Program-made: the position numbers and the translations under genes | Notes under the pieces: model-generated | Databases searched by the model: none | What the model saw: only the letters and a program-made list of their open reading frames with translations | Told to the model about the DNA's origin: nothing | In this document: positions 27,992 to 36,337 of the stretch, in pieces | How the letters are laid out: each line of letters begins with the position of its first letter | How positions within the stretch are numbered: the stretch's first letter is position 1 | Origin: JBBRVW01 sp038246545 | Lineage (GTDB): Bacteria; Actinomycetota; Actinomycetes; JACCUZ01 | Reading direction: 5' to 3' | Assembly (NCBI GenBank): GCA_038246545.1 | Contig: JBBRVW010000024.1 | Span: 1 to 64,000, forward strand | Length of the DNA: 64,000 nucleotides

Positions 27992-28114
27992 CGGTGATCC
28001 ACAGCGCGGCACCGCCAAGATCCACAGCGGATCTGCTGGAGAAAGTCCAACGGATCCGCTGTGGATCACCGGCCGACCGACGCGCGGCGGCCATCCGGCA
28101 CTGTGGATCACCGG
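27992..28114. repeat. Cluster of GATCCACAG inverted repeats (family C)
   Basis: The unit TGATCCACAG occurs forward at 27994-28003 and as AGATCCACAG at 28018-28027, then inverted as CTGTGGATCA at 28059-28068 and 28101-28110. The inner pair is a perfect 15-base inverted repeat, GATCCACAGCGGATC (28019-28033) against GATCCGCTGTGGATC (28053-28067). The outer copies extend to CGGTGATCCACAG and CTGTGGATCACCGG. The cluster begins just after the stop of the ABC ATPase gene on the minus strand, so it may end that operon, but the four-unit layout also resembles a REP/BIME-like element. Confidence 0.65.
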
Positions 28115-28126
28115 CAACCCGCGGGG

Positions 28127-28891
28127 TCAGAGCCGGCCGGACTCCAGGATGCGGGCGAGGAACTGCCGGGTGCGCGGCTCGGTCGGCTCGACCAGCACCT
28201 GCCCGGGCGGCCCCTCCTCACAGACCACGCCGGCGTCGAGGAACACCACCCGGTCGGCGGCCTGCCGGGCGAAGCTCATCTCGTGAGTGGCCATGACGAT
28301 GGTCATGCCCTGCTCCTTGAGCTCACCGATCAGCCCCAGCACCTCTCCGACCAGCTCCGGGTCGAGGGCCGAGGTGATCTCGTCGAGCAGCAGCAGCCGC
28401 GGGTCGTTGGCCAGCGCCCGGACGATCGCAACCCGCTGCTGCTGGCCGCCGGAGAGCCGGTCGGGGTACTCACCGGCCTTCTCGGCCAGCCCGACGCGCG
28501 CCAGCAGGGCGCGGGCCTTGTCCTCGGCGTCGGCCTTCGCGACCTTGCCGACGAGCCGCGGCGCGAGGGTGACGTTGTCGAGCACCGTCATGTGCGGGAA
28601 GAGGTTGTACGCCTGGAAGACCACGCCGATCTTGCGGCGCACGTCGTCGGCGTCGACGCGCGGGTCGGTGATCTCCTCGCCTCCGAGCCGGATCACCCCG
28701 TCGTCGACGGTCTCGAGCAGGTTGATGCAGCGCAGCAGGCTCGACTTGCCCGACCCGGACGCGCCGATCAGCGTGACGACCTCGTGCTCGCCGACGACCA
28801 GGTCGACCGAGCGCAGCACTGTCTGCTTCCCGAACCGCTTGACCACGCCCTCGCAGGCGAGCACCGGCTGCACCGCGGTCGGCTCGCTCAC
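28127..28891 (-). CDS. Polar amino-acid ABC transporter ATP-binding protein
   Basis: This 254-residue cytoplasmic ATPase powers uptake with the permease and binding protein encoded upstream. Walker A GASGSGKS is at 43-50, the Q-loop is in VVFQAYNLFPHMTVLDNV, the signature LSGGQQQR lies near residue 150, Walker B is RLLLLDEITSALDP and the switch histidine is in MATHEM. The sequence is closest in pattern to GlnQ/GluA-type amino-acid importers. Its GTG start overlaps the permease stop by four bases. It is the last gene of the operon. Confidence 0.93.
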   Translation of the reverse strand: MSEPTAVQPVLACEGVVKRFGKQTVLRSVDLVVGEHEVVTLIGASGSGKSSLLRCINLLETVDDGVIRLGGEEITDPRVDADDVRRKIGVVFQAYNLFPHMTVLDNVTLAPRLVGKVAKADAEDKARALLARVGLAEKAGEYPDRLSGGQQQRVAIVRALANDPRLLLLDEITSALDPELVGEVLGLIGELKEQGMTIVMATHEMSFARQAADRVVFLDAGVVCEEGPPGQVLVEPTEPRTRQFLARILESGRL

Positions 28892-29769
28892 AGCGCCCCG
28901 CTCGCCTGCTGCTTGCGGACCGCCCGCAGGCTCACCCAGTCGGCCAGCCGGATCGTCGGGATGGCGAGCAGCACGAAGAGGAGCCCGGCCACCAGGTACG
29001 GCGTGAAGTTGAACGCCGCATCCGAGGCGACCTGCGCCTCGCGCACTGCGTCGAAGGCGCCGAGCACCGAGATCAGGCCGACGTCCTTCTGCAGCGCGAC
29101 GAAGTCGTTGAGCAGCGGCGGGGTCACCCGGCGGACCGCCTGCGGCAGCACGACCCGGCGCATCGTCTGCCCGTAGGACAGTCCCAGCGACCGGGCCGCG
29201 GCCCGCTGGCTCGGGTGCATGGACTCGATGCCGGCGCGGAAGACCTCGGCGACGTACGCCGAGTAGGTGAGAACCAGCGCGATGGTGCCGAGCACGACCG
29301 GGTTGTCGGGGATGCCCTGCAGCCGCAGCCCGGGCAGCCCGAAGCCGACCAGGTACAGCAGGATGATCAGCGGCATCCCGCGGAAGAAGTCGGTGTACGC
29401 CGCCGCCAGCGCCCGCACCGGGAACCACACCGCGCCGCGCAGGGTCCGCAGCGTCGCGATGCCCAGCCCGACCAGCACGATGAGCACCGCGCAGGCCAGG
29501 AGCACCCGGATGTTGAGCCAGAGCCCGGAGAGGATGCCCGGCAGGGAGTCCTTCGCGAGCCCCCAGTCGAGGAAGGACTCCTTGACCCGCGACCAGCCGG
29601 GTGACAGCACGATGGCTGTGCCGACCACCCCGAGGAAGACCACCGTGCTCCCCGACGCGACCGCGGCGGACCGGCGCGTGCGGGACCGGCGGTAACCCTC
29701 CCGCCACTGCTGGAGGTCGCTCGGCACGGAGTCGGGCAGGCGGGGAAACGCCTCGGCCGGGACCGTCAC
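28888..29769 (-). CDS. Polar amino-acid ABC transporter permease
   Basis: The 293-residue membrane protein has a cytoplasmic N-terminal extension of about 40 residues, a first transmembrane segment (STVVFLGVVGTAIVL) and then the HisM/GlnP-type permease core. ILSGLWLNIRVLLACAVLIVLVGLGIA, a DFFRGMPLIILLYLVGFGLP motif and the EAA-like loop AARSLGLSYGQTMRRVVLPQAVRR dock on the ATPase. A single permease gene suggests a homodimeric channel. The start is GTG, 22 bases after the binding-protein stop, and the end overlaps the ATPase start. Confidence 0.92.
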   Translation of the reverse strand: MTVPAEAFPRLPDSVPSDLQQWREGYRRSRTRRSAAVASGSTVVFLGVVGTAIVLSPGWSRVKESFLDWGLAKDSLPGILSGLWLNIRVLLACAVLIVLVGLGIATLRTLRGAVWFPVRALAAAYTDFFRGMPLIILLYLVGFGLPGLRLQGIPDNPVVLGTIALVLTYSAYVAEVFRAGIESMHPSQRAAARSLGLSYGQTMRRVVLPQAVRRVTPPLLNDFVALQKDVGLISVLGAFDAVREAQVASDAAFNFTPYLVAGLLFVLLAIPTIRLADWVSLRAVRKQQASGAL

Positions 29770-29791
29770 GACCGGGACGACAGGTGCTGGG

Positions 29792-30700
29792 TCACGACAG
29801 CTCCGGCGCCCCGGCCTGCGAGAGCCACTGCTCGACGATCTGGTCGAGGGTGCCGTCGGCGCGCAGCGCGTCGACGGCCTTGCTCACGCACGGCGTGAGT
29901 GCGCTGCCCTTGTCGAGCACCAGGCCGAACTGCTCCGGTGTGCCGCTCGAGGCCGGCAGCTGCCCGACGATCGTGCCCTTGTCGAGCTGTGCGGCCGCCA
30001 TGTAGAACGCGGTCGGCAGATCGGTGACCAGCCCGTCGATCTGGCCGTTCTCCAGCGCCTTCACGACGTCGTTGTTGGAGTTGTAGACGCGCGGCTTCTT
30101 GCCCGGCGCGACGATGTCCTCGATGGCCTGCAGGCTGGTCGTGCCGACCTGGGCGCCGAGGGTCAGGCCCTTGAGGCCGGCGACCGTGGTGACGCCTTCG
30201 GCCTTGCTGCCCTTCGTCGTGACGACGGCCTGCGTGACGTCGTAGTACGGCGAGGAGAAGTCGACTGCCTGCGTGCGCTTCTTGGTGATGGAGAACTCGT
30301 TGATGTCGAAGTCCCAGTTCTTCGCCGTCGGCTTAAAGACGCTGTTGAACGGCACCCGGGTCCACGTCACCTCGGCGTCGCTGAAACCGAGCTGCCCGGC
30401 GACCGCCTTGGCCACGGCGCCCTCGAATCCCTGCCCGCTCTCGGGCTTGTCGTCGACGAACCACGGCTCGTACACCGGCTTGTCGGTGGCGATGGTCAGC
30501 GTCCCCGCGGTCGCGGTCTGCAGGGTGTCCTTCGCGCACGCGTCCGGCGTGTCGCTGGCCGAGCCGGAGGCCGAGGGCGACGTGGTGGTGCCGGCGGTGT
30601 CGGTCGAGTCGTCTGCAGGCGCGCAGGCGGCGAGTGCGGCGACGGCGACGACGGTGAGCGCGGCGGCGAGGGTGCGGCGTGGGCGGGGGCCGGGAGTCAT
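29792..30700 (-). CDS. Polar amino-acid ABC transporter substrate-binding lipoprotein
   Basis: The 302-residue lipoprotein has a signal peptide ending at the lipobox ALAAC, followed by a Ser/Thr linker. The SBP_bac_3 domain starts near residue 65 (GTLTIATDKPVYEPWFV) and includes WDFDINEFSITKKRTQAVDFSSPYYDVTQAVV, the usual ligand-cleft region. It captures an amino acid outside the membrane for the downstream permease and ATPase. The ligand is not clear. ATG 30700 is preceded by TACGAT with a 7-base gap, so the operon message is probably leaderless. A longer GTG start at 30718 is less likely. Confidence 0.92.
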   Translation of the reverse strand: MTPGPRPRRTLAAALTVVAVAALAACAPADDSTDTAGTTTSPSASGSASDTPDACAKDTLQTATAGTLTIATDKPVYEPWFVDDKPESGQGFEGAVAKAVAGQLGFSDAEVTWTRVPFNSVFKPTAKNWDFDINEFSITKKRTQAVDFSSPYYDVTQAVVTTKGSKAEGVTTVAGLKGLTLGAQVGTTSLQAIEDIVAPGKKPRVYNSNNDVVKALENGQIDGLVTDLPTAFYMAAAQLDKGTIVGQLPASSGTPEQFGLVLDKGSALTPCVSKAVDALRADGTLDQIVEQWLSQAGAPELS

Positions 30701-30947
30701 GGCCGTGATCGTAGGCACCTGGTGTCACGTCCGGGGCGGTGTCTCGCAGTTCCCCGCCGCCCCGCCGCTCGCCAGGAGCGATCGTGTGCGGTCCTCCCGG
30801 ACACGCCGCGGGCCGGTCCGGTCCGTGACCCACGTCGCAAACGATCATGAGCGCATCCGGTGGCACCGGCGCCGGCGGTCCCGCCGCCGGTAGTCTGAGG
30901 CGCACCGCTGACCTGCCTCTCGCCCGCCAAACGCCTGGAGCGCCCGG

Positions 30948-31196
30948 ATGGCCCGCGTCGTCGTCGACGTCATGCTCAAGCCCGAGATCCTCGACCCCCA
31001 GGGCAAGGCCGTGCACCAGGCCCTCCCCCGCCTCGGCTACGACGGCATCGCGGCCGTCCGCCAGGGCAAGCGCTTCGAGCTCGAGGTCGAGGGCGAGGTG
31101 ACCGAGGAGCGGCTGGCGCAGATCCGCGGCGCCGCCGAGACGCTGCTGTCCAACCCGGTCATCGAGGACTTCACGGTCCGCGTCGAGGAGGCCTGA
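30948..31196 (+). CDS. purS: Phosphoribosylformylglycinamidine synthase subunit PurS
   Basis: The 82-residue subunit joins PurQ and small PurL in the FGAM synthase complex and is thought to bridge them. MARVVVDVMLKPEILDPQGKAVHQALPRLGYDGIAAVRQGK is typical of PurS. A -10-like TAGTCT lies at 30891-30896, giving a leader of about 45 bases with TGGAG before the start. It probably opens the purSQL operon. The gap 30701-30947 is shared with the divergent amino-acid importer and contains no further gene. Confidence 0.95.
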   Translation: MARVVVDVMLKPEILDPQGKAVHQALPRLGYDGIAAVRQGKRFELEVEGEVTEERLAQIRGAAETLLSNPVIEDFTVRVEEA

Positions 31197-31254
31197 TGAC
31201 CACCCGACCGGATCGCTGCTCGCCGGCGCTCGTCACGATCCGGCGGGGACCCTG

Positions 31255-31926
31255 GTGAAGGTCGGGGTCATCACGTTTCCCGGCAGCCTCGACGACGGCG
31301 ACGCCGCCCGCGCGGTCGCGCTCGCCGGTGGCGACGCGGTCCGGCTCTGGCACGCCGACGCCGACCTGCGCGGCGTCGACGCCGTGGTGCTGCCCGGCGG
31401 CTTCTCCTACGGCGACTACCTGCGCTGCGGTGCCATCGCCCGGTTCGCGCCCGTCATGGAGCCGCTGGTCGACGCGGCGAAGGGCGGCCTGCCGGTGCTC
31501 GGCATCTGCAACGGCTTCCAGGTGTTGTGTGAGTCGCACCTGCTGCCGGGTGCGCTGATCCGCAACGACCACCGCAAGTTCGTCTGCCGGGACCAGGGGC
31601 TGCGGATCGAGTCGGCCTCGACCGTGTGGACCTCGGCCTACGACGTGGGCCAGGAGATCGTCGCACCGCTGAAGAACGGCGAGGGCGGCTACGTGGCCGA
31701 CGACGCGACCCTCGACGCGCTGGAGGCCGAGGGCCGGGTCGTGGCGCGCTACCTGGGTGACAACCCCAACGGGTCCTACCGCGCCATCGCCGGGGTCGCC
31801 AACGACCGCGGCAACGTCGTCGGGCTGATGCCGCACCCGGAGCACGCGGTCGAGGACCTCACCGGACCGAGCACCGACGGCCTCGGCTTCTTCACCTCCG
31901 TCCTGAAGGGCCTCGTCGGTGTCTGA
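31255..31926 (+). CDS. purQ: Phosphoribosylformylglycinamidine synthase subunit PurQ (glutaminase)
   Basis: The 223-residue class I glutamine amidotransferase provides ammonia to PurL. The nucleophile cysteine lies in GICNGFQVLCESHLLPGAL near residue 85, and the His/Glu pair is in MPHPEHAVE near 195-200. VLPGGFSYGDYLRCGAIA is the family oxyanion region. It begins with GTG (VKVGVITFPGS), 58 bases after purS. Its 3' end overlaps the purL start by eight bases. Confidence 0.96.
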   Translation: MKVGVITFPGSLDDGDAARAVALAGGDAVRLWHADADLRGVDAVVLPGGFSYGDYLRCGAIARFAPVMEPLVDAAKGGLPVLGICNGFQVLCESHLLPGALIRNDHRKFVCRDQGLRIESASTVWTSAYDVGQEIVAPLKNGEGGYVADDATLDALEAEGRVVARYLGDNPNGSYRAIAGVANDRGNVVGLMPHPEHAVEDLTGPSTDGLGFFTSVLKGLVGV

Positions 31927-34159
31927 GACCGTCAAGCACGCCGAGGCGACGCCCGAGACCGAGCAGCCCTACCGCGAGCTGGGGCTCAAGGACGACGAGT
32001 ACCAGCGGATCCGCGAGATCCTCGGTCGGCGCCCGACCAGCGCCGAGCTGGCGATGTACTCCGTCATGTGGAGCGAGCACTGCTCCTACAAGTCGAGCAA
32101 GGTGCACCTGCGCCAGTTCGGCGACAAGGCCCCCGAGACCGACGCCATGCTGGTGGGGATCGGCGAGAACGCCGGCGTCGTCGACATCGGCCAGGGCTGG
32201 GCGGTGACCTTCAAGGTCGAGAGCCACAACCACCCGTCCTACGTCGAGCCGTACCAGGGTGCCGCCACCGGCGTCGGCGGCATCGTCCGCGACATCATGT
32301 CGATGGGCGCCCGGCCGGTCGCGGTGATGGATCCGCTGCGGTTCGGCCCGGCCGACGCCGCGGACACCCGTCGGGTGCTGCCGGGTGTCGTCGCCGGGAT
32401 CGGCGGCTACGGCAACTGCCTCGGCCTGCCCAACATCGGCGGCGAGGTGGTCTTCGACCCGTCGTACGCCGGCAACCCGCTCGTCAATGCGCTCTGCGTC
32501 GGCGTGGTGCGGCACGAGGACATCAAGCTCGCCTTCGCCAGTGGCAGCGGCAACCTCATCGTGCTCTTCGGCGCCGCGACGGGCGGCGACGGCATCGGCG
32601 GCGTCTCGGTACTGGCGTCGGAGACCTTCGACGACGCCCACCCCACCAAGCGTCCGGCGGTGCAGGTTGGCGACCCGTTCATGGAGAAGGTGCTCATCGA
32701 GTGCTGCCTCGACGTCTTCGCGGCCGACCTCGTCGTCGGCATCCAGGACCTCGGCGGCGCCGGCCTGTCGTGCGCCACCTCCGAGCTCGCCTCCGCGGGG
32801 GACGGCGGCATGACCGTGTGGCTCGACCGGGTGCCGCTGCGCGACTCGTCGCTGGCTCCCGAGGAGATCCTCATGAGCGAGTCGCAGGAGCGCATGTGCG
32901 CCGTGGTCGAGCCCGCCAAGCTCGACGCCTTCCTCGAGATCTGCGCGACGTGGGACGTTCTCGCCACCGTCATCGGCGAGGTCGACGGCTCCGGCCGGCT
33001 CACCGTGCAGTGGCACGGCGACACCATCGTCGATGTGCCGCCGCGGTCGGTGGCGCACGACGGCCCGGTCTACGAGCGCCCCTACGCCCGGCCGTCCTGG
33101 CAGGACGCCCTGCAGGCCAACGACCCGTCCTCGCTCGCGCGTCCCGCGACCGGCGACGAGCTGCGCGCGACCGTGCTCGACCTGGTAGCTGCGCCGAACC
33201 TCGCGTCGAAGTCGTGGGTCACCGACCAGTACGACCGCTACGTCCTCGGCAACACCGTGCTGGCCCAGCCCGAGGACGCCGGAGTCGTGCGCGTCGACGA
33301 GACCACGCACCTCGGTGTCGCGCTGGCCACCGACGGCAACGGCCGCTTCGCCAAGCTGGACCCCTACGCCGGTGCGCAGCTCGCGCTGTCCGAGGCCTAC
33401 CGCAACGTCGCCGTCAGCGGCGCCCTACCGCTCGCTGTCACCGACTGCCTCAACTTCGGCTCGCCCGAGGACCCGGACGTGATGTGGCAGTTCGCCGAGG
33501 CGACCCGTGGCCTGGCCGATGCCTGCCTCGAGCTCGGCGTGCCGGTGACCGGTGGCAACGTGAGCTTCTACAACCAGACAGGCGACGTCGCGATCAACCC
33601 AACCCCGGTCGTCGGCGTCCTCGGGGTCGTCGACGACGTCCGCCGTCGGGTCTCGATCGGTTTCGGTGCCGAGGGTGAGTCGGTGGTGCTGCTGGGCGAG
33701 ACCCGCGACGAGCTCGGCGGCTCGGAGTGGGCGCACCACGTGCACGGCCACCTCGGCGGGCTGCCGCCGCGGGTCGACCTGACCGCCGAGCGGGCGCTCG
33801 GCCGGCTGATGGCCGAGGCCGCGGGCGGCTCCCTGGTCAGCGCCGCGCACGACCTCTCGGACGGCGGCCTGGTGCAGACGCTGGTCGAGATGGCGCTGCG
33901 TCGTGGCATCGGCGCGACGGTGACCGTCGAGGGCGACTCGTTCGTCGCGCTGCTCTCGGAGTCGGTCGCCCGCGCCGTGGTGGCGGTGCCGGCCGACCGG
34001 GTCGACGACCTGCTCGCCCGCGCCTCGGCGCACGGCGTGCCGGCGACGGTCATCGGTCGCACCGGCGGCGACGCACTCGTGGTCGAGGGCGCCTTCGCGA
34101 TCGGCCTTGCCGAGCTGCGCACCGCGCACGAGGGCACCCTGCCCGCCCTGTTCCGCTGA
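31919..34159 (+). CDS. purL: Phosphoribosylformylglycinamidine synthase subunit PurL
   Basis: The 746-residue small-type PurL converts FGAR to FGAM with ATP and ammonia from PurQ. ELAMYSVMWSEHCSYKSSK near the N-terminus and VESHNHPSYVEPYQGAATGVGGI carry active-site residues, and DLGGAGLSCATSELA and GNVSFYNQT follow. The GTG start overlaps purQ. This size, with separate PurS and PurQ, is the normal actinobacterial arrangement. A 23-base-arm palindrome and a tRNA on the opposite strand follow. Confidence 0.97.
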   Translation: MSETVKHAEATPETEQPYRELGLKDDEYQRIREILGRRPTSAELAMYSVMWSEHCSYKSSKVHLRQFGDKAPETDAMLVGIGENAGVVDIGQGWAVTFKVESHNHPSYVEPYQGAATGVGGIVRDIMSMGARPVAVMDPLRFGPADAADTRRVLPGVVAGIGGYGNCLGLPNIGGEVVFDPSYAGNPLVNALCVGVVRHEDIKLAFASGSGNLIVLFGAATGGDGIGGVSVLASETFDDAHPTKRPAVQVGDPFMEKVLIECCLDVFAADLVVGIQDLGGAGLSCATSELASAGDGGMTVWLDRVPLRDSSLAPEEILMSESQERMCAVVEPAKLDAFLEICATWDVLATVIGEVDGSGRLTVQWHGDTIVDVPPRSVAHDGPVYERPYARPSWQDALQANDPSSLARPATGDELRATVLDLVAAPNLASKSWVTDQYDRYVLGNTVLAQPEDAGVVRVDETTHLGVALATDGNGRFAKLDPYAGAQLALSEAYRNVAVSGALPLAVTDCLNFGSPEDPDVMWQFAEATRGLADACLELGVPVTGGNVSFYNQTGDVAINPTPVVGVLGVVDDVRRRVSIGFGAEGESVVLLGETRDELGGSEWAHHVHGHLGGLPPRVDLTAERALGRLMAEAAGGSLVSAAHDLSDGGLVQTLVEMALRRGIGATVTVEGDSFVALLSESVARAVVAVPADRVDDLLARASAHGVPATVIGRTGGDALVVEGAFAIGLAELRTAHEGTLPALFR

Positions 34160-34207
34160 CCCGCCCGCGGTCCGGACCGGGCCGGCACCGCCGGAGTGCG
34201 CTCGTGT

Positions 34208-34263
34208 GCGACGTCGGCGACAACACGCCGGAGCTGACGACGGCGTGTCGTCGCGGACGTCGC
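34208..34263. terminator. Very long hairpin between purL and the convergent tRNA gene
   Basis: The 23-base arms (34208-34230 and 34241-34263) are complementary at 21 positions around the 10-base loop GAGCTGACGA. The best block is ACACGCCG facing CGGCGTGT. It lies between the 3' end of purL and the 3' end of tRNA-Gly, so it could terminate both. No T-run follows. The arm length and sequence are unlike a simple terminator, so it may be another extragenic palindrome. Confidence 0.6.
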
Positions 34264-34275
34264 GAACGAGGTTCG

Positions 34276-34351
34276 TGGAGCGGGCGGCTGGTCGCGAACC
34301 AACACCTCCACCCTGGAAGGGTGGCGCTCTAGCCGGTTGAGCTACGCCCGC
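34276..34351 (-). tRNA. tRNA-Gly (anticodon TCC)
   Basis: The minus strand folds as a 76-base cloverleaf including an encoded CCA. The acceptor arm GCGGGCG / CGCCCGC is perfect with discriminator T, the D-stem is GCTC/GAGC with A14, G18-G19 and A21, and the anticodon stem CCACC/GGTGG encloses CTTCCAG. The four-base variable region allows an A15-T48 pair. The T-stem GTTGG/CCAGC encloses TTCGCGA. The T-loop lacks the usual A58, which is odd. It decodes GGA and, by wobble, GGG. It is convergent with purL. Confidence 0.88.
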
Positions 34352-34438
34352 GTGCGCCCCGGAGCGCGGGACGACGTGGCAGCCTACCTGCCGCTGCGCC
34401 GGGTGGTGCCGTCGGCAGCCCGTCCTAGTCTCGGCGGC

Positions 34439-35053
34439 GTGAGCATCCCGACGCCCCAGGACTTCTACGCCCGTGCCCTCGCGCACGCCGACGACGGCCG
34501 CCGGCTGCCGCCACCGCCGCAGTCCGGGTGGGACATCTTCCCGTTCGAGCACGAGTCGCTGGTCGTGAAGCCGCTCGGGCCCCTGACGCTGCCCGAGCCA
34601 CCGCGGTCGGGCGAGGGCGGCGCCGAGTGCTGGCGCTGCTCGAACCCTGACCAGGGGGTGGTGTGGGCGAACGACCGCTGGACCCTCCTTCCGCTCACCG
34701 ACGCGCAGGTGCCGTTCGCCGTCATGCTCCAGCCGCGCGAGCACCTCGATCTCGGCGACCTCGACGACGCGATGGCAGCCGAGCTCGGCGTGCTGACCAA
34801 CCGGGTCGCGCGGGCCGTGGAGGCGCTCGACCTGGTGGGCCGGGTGCACGTCTACAGGTTCGGCGACGGCGGCGCCCACCTGCACATGTTCCTCTTCGGC
34901 CGCCCTGCCGGGATGCTCCAGCTCCGGGGCTCGTTCCTGACGCTCTGGGACGAGATGCTGCCCGCCGTCCCGGCCGCCGAGCGGGACGAGGTGACGGCCG
35001 TCGCGGTCGCGGCGCTGGCCGACCTCGGCGCGGCCCGGACCGCGGCGGGCTGA
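34439..35053 (+). CDS. HIT-like (histidine triad superfamily) protein
   Basis: The 204-residue protein resembles the GalT/HIT fold. CWRCSNPDQGVVWANDRWTLLPL looks like a zinc or structural region, MLQPREHLDLGDLDDAMAAELG corresponds to the HIT helix and strand, and AHLHMFLFGRP occupies the place of the histidine triad. The full H-x-H-x-H motif is incomplete, since the third histidine is replaced. A nucleotide-binding or degenerate hydrolase role is likely but unproven. GTG 34439 follows TAGTCT by seven bases, so I prefer it to a longer frame. The next gene begins two bases after the stop. Confidence 0.72.
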   Translation: MSIPTPQDFYARALAHADDGRRLPPPPQSGWDIFPFEHESLVVKPLGPLTLPEPPRSGEGGAECWRCSNPDQGVVWANDRWTLLPLTDAQVPFAVMLQPREHLDLGDLDDAMAAELGVLTNRVARAVEALDLVGRVHVYRFGDGGAHLHMFLFGRPAGMLQLRGSFLTLWDEMLPAVPAAERDEVTAVAVAALADLGAARTAAG

Positions 35054-35054
35054 C

Positions 35055-35414
35055 GTGCCCCCGAAGCGGCGCACCGACCCCGCGGTGGGACGCGCCGCCC
35101 TCGCCCGGGTCCTCGAGGCGCACACCCTCGAGGACACCGACCTGCGCGACGCCGTGCGTTTCCTGCTGGAGGAGCTCGCTGCGCAGGCGCCCGGCCGCTC
35201 GGTCGAGGTGCGGGTGCCGCCGTACGGCGCGGTGCAGTGCGTCGAGGGACCCCGGCACACCCGCGGCACCCCGCCGAACGTCGTCGAGCTGGACCCGATG
35301 ACCTGGGTGTCGCTGGCGACCGGCGGCAGCACGTGGGAGGTGGCGGTGGCCGTGGGACTCGCCCGGGCGAGTGGCGGGCGCGCCGACCTGTCCGCATTCC
35401 TCCCGCTCGTCTGA
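35055..35414 (+). CDS. Sterol carrier-like family protein
   Basis: This 119-residue protein matches the short actinobacterial sterol carrier family proteins. After a basic start (PPKRRTDPAVGRAALARVLEA), the core SVEVRVPPYGAVQCVEG, RGTPPNVVELDPMTWVSLATG and WEVAVAVG forms the alpha/beta layer typical of the maleylpyruvate-isomerase C-terminal/SCP-like group. The ligand is unknown. It has no signal peptide. The GTG start lies two bases after the HIT-like gene stop, so they form an operon. The peptidase gene begins 12 bases downstream. Confidence 0.75.
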   Translation: MPPKRRTDPAVGRAALARVLEAHTLEDTDLRDAVRFLLEELAAQAPGRSVEVRVPPYGAVQCVEGPRHTRGTPPNVVELDPMTWVSLATGGSTWEVAVAVGLARASGGRADLSAFLPLV

Positions 35415-35426
35415 GACGCTGCCGCC

Positions 35427-36212
35427 GTGAGCCCGCGCCGCCGTACCGCCCGGCCGTCCGCGCTGCTCGCGGCCGTGACCCTGCTGACCGCCGTGGCCGC
35501 CCTGATGTCCGGCGGGCTGGCGACGGGTCCGGCGGCGGCGGACGAGCAGCCCGAGCCCGCCGGCGTGGTCACCACCCGCGAGGTTGTCGGGACGTCGGTG
35601 GAGGGCCGGCCGATCGTCGCGGTCCACCGGGCCCGCGAGGGCGCCACCCGGACGCTGCTGGTGATCGGGAGCATCCACGGCGACGAGCGGGCCGGACTGC
35701 GGGTCGTGCGGCGGCTGCGGGACCGCGAGCACCTGCCCGCAGACCTGGACCTCTGGCTGGTCGCGACGGTCAACCCGGACGGCACCGCGGACGACCATCG
35801 CACCAACGCCCACGGCGTCGACCTCAACCGCAACTTCCCCTACGGGTGGCGGACCAGCCGCCGAGGCGCGACGTGGAGCGGCCCGGCGTACCTCTCCGAG
35901 CCGGAGAGCCAGGCGCTGCGTGCGCTGCACCGACGGCTCGACCCGTGGCTGACCGTCGTGTTCCACCAGCCGCTGTTCGGCGTGGGGACGCAGGACGGGG
36001 CGATGGCGCTGGTCCGGGACATCGCGGCGGGGATGAAGCTGCCGGTGGACGACTTCCGCTGCACCGGGGTCTGCCACGGCACGTTCACCGGCTGGGTCAA
36101 CCACCGCACCGGCGGAACGGGCGTCACCGTCGAGTTCGGCAGGGGGGCGCCTTCCTGGCGGATCACCCGGGCCGCCCGCACGCTGGTCGAGGTCGGCTCC
36201 GACCTGGTCTGA
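35427..36212 (+). CDS. Secreted M14-family zinc carboxypeptidase/amidase-like protein
   Basis: The 261-residue protein has a signal peptide ending near ALA-type residues 35-39 and an M14 peptidase domain. Zinc ligands are in HGDE (His84, Glu87) and FHQP (His180). DLNRNFPYGW (132-141) supplies the substrate-binding Asn-Arg, and TVEFG places the catalytic Glu at 236. The compact form resembles murein peptide amidase MpaA or bacterial zinc carboxypeptidases, so a cell-wall peptide is a reasonable substrate. The start is GTG at 35427. Confidence 0.85.
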   Translation: MSPRRRTARPSALLAAVTLLTAVAALMSGGLATGPAAADEQPEPAGVVTTREVVGTSVEGRPIVAVHRAREGATRTLLVIGSIHGDERAGLRVVRRLRDREHLPADLDLWLVATVNPDGTADDHRTNAHGVDLNRNFPYGWRTSRRGATWSGPAYLSEPESQALRALHRRLDPWLTVVFHQPLFGVGTQDGAMALVRDIAAGMKLPVDDFRCTGVCHGTFTGWVNHRTGGTGVTVEFGRGAPSWRITRAARTLVEVGSDLV

Positions 36213-36337
36213 GCGCGTCGCGTCCGGCTGCGGAACCGCTCGGCGCGGTGGTGATCCGCCACGATTTCGACGGTGTGACCTGCCTGTGACGACGGAATCC
36301 GTTCCCAGAGGGCCGTCTGGCCGCTAACGTGTGCGCC

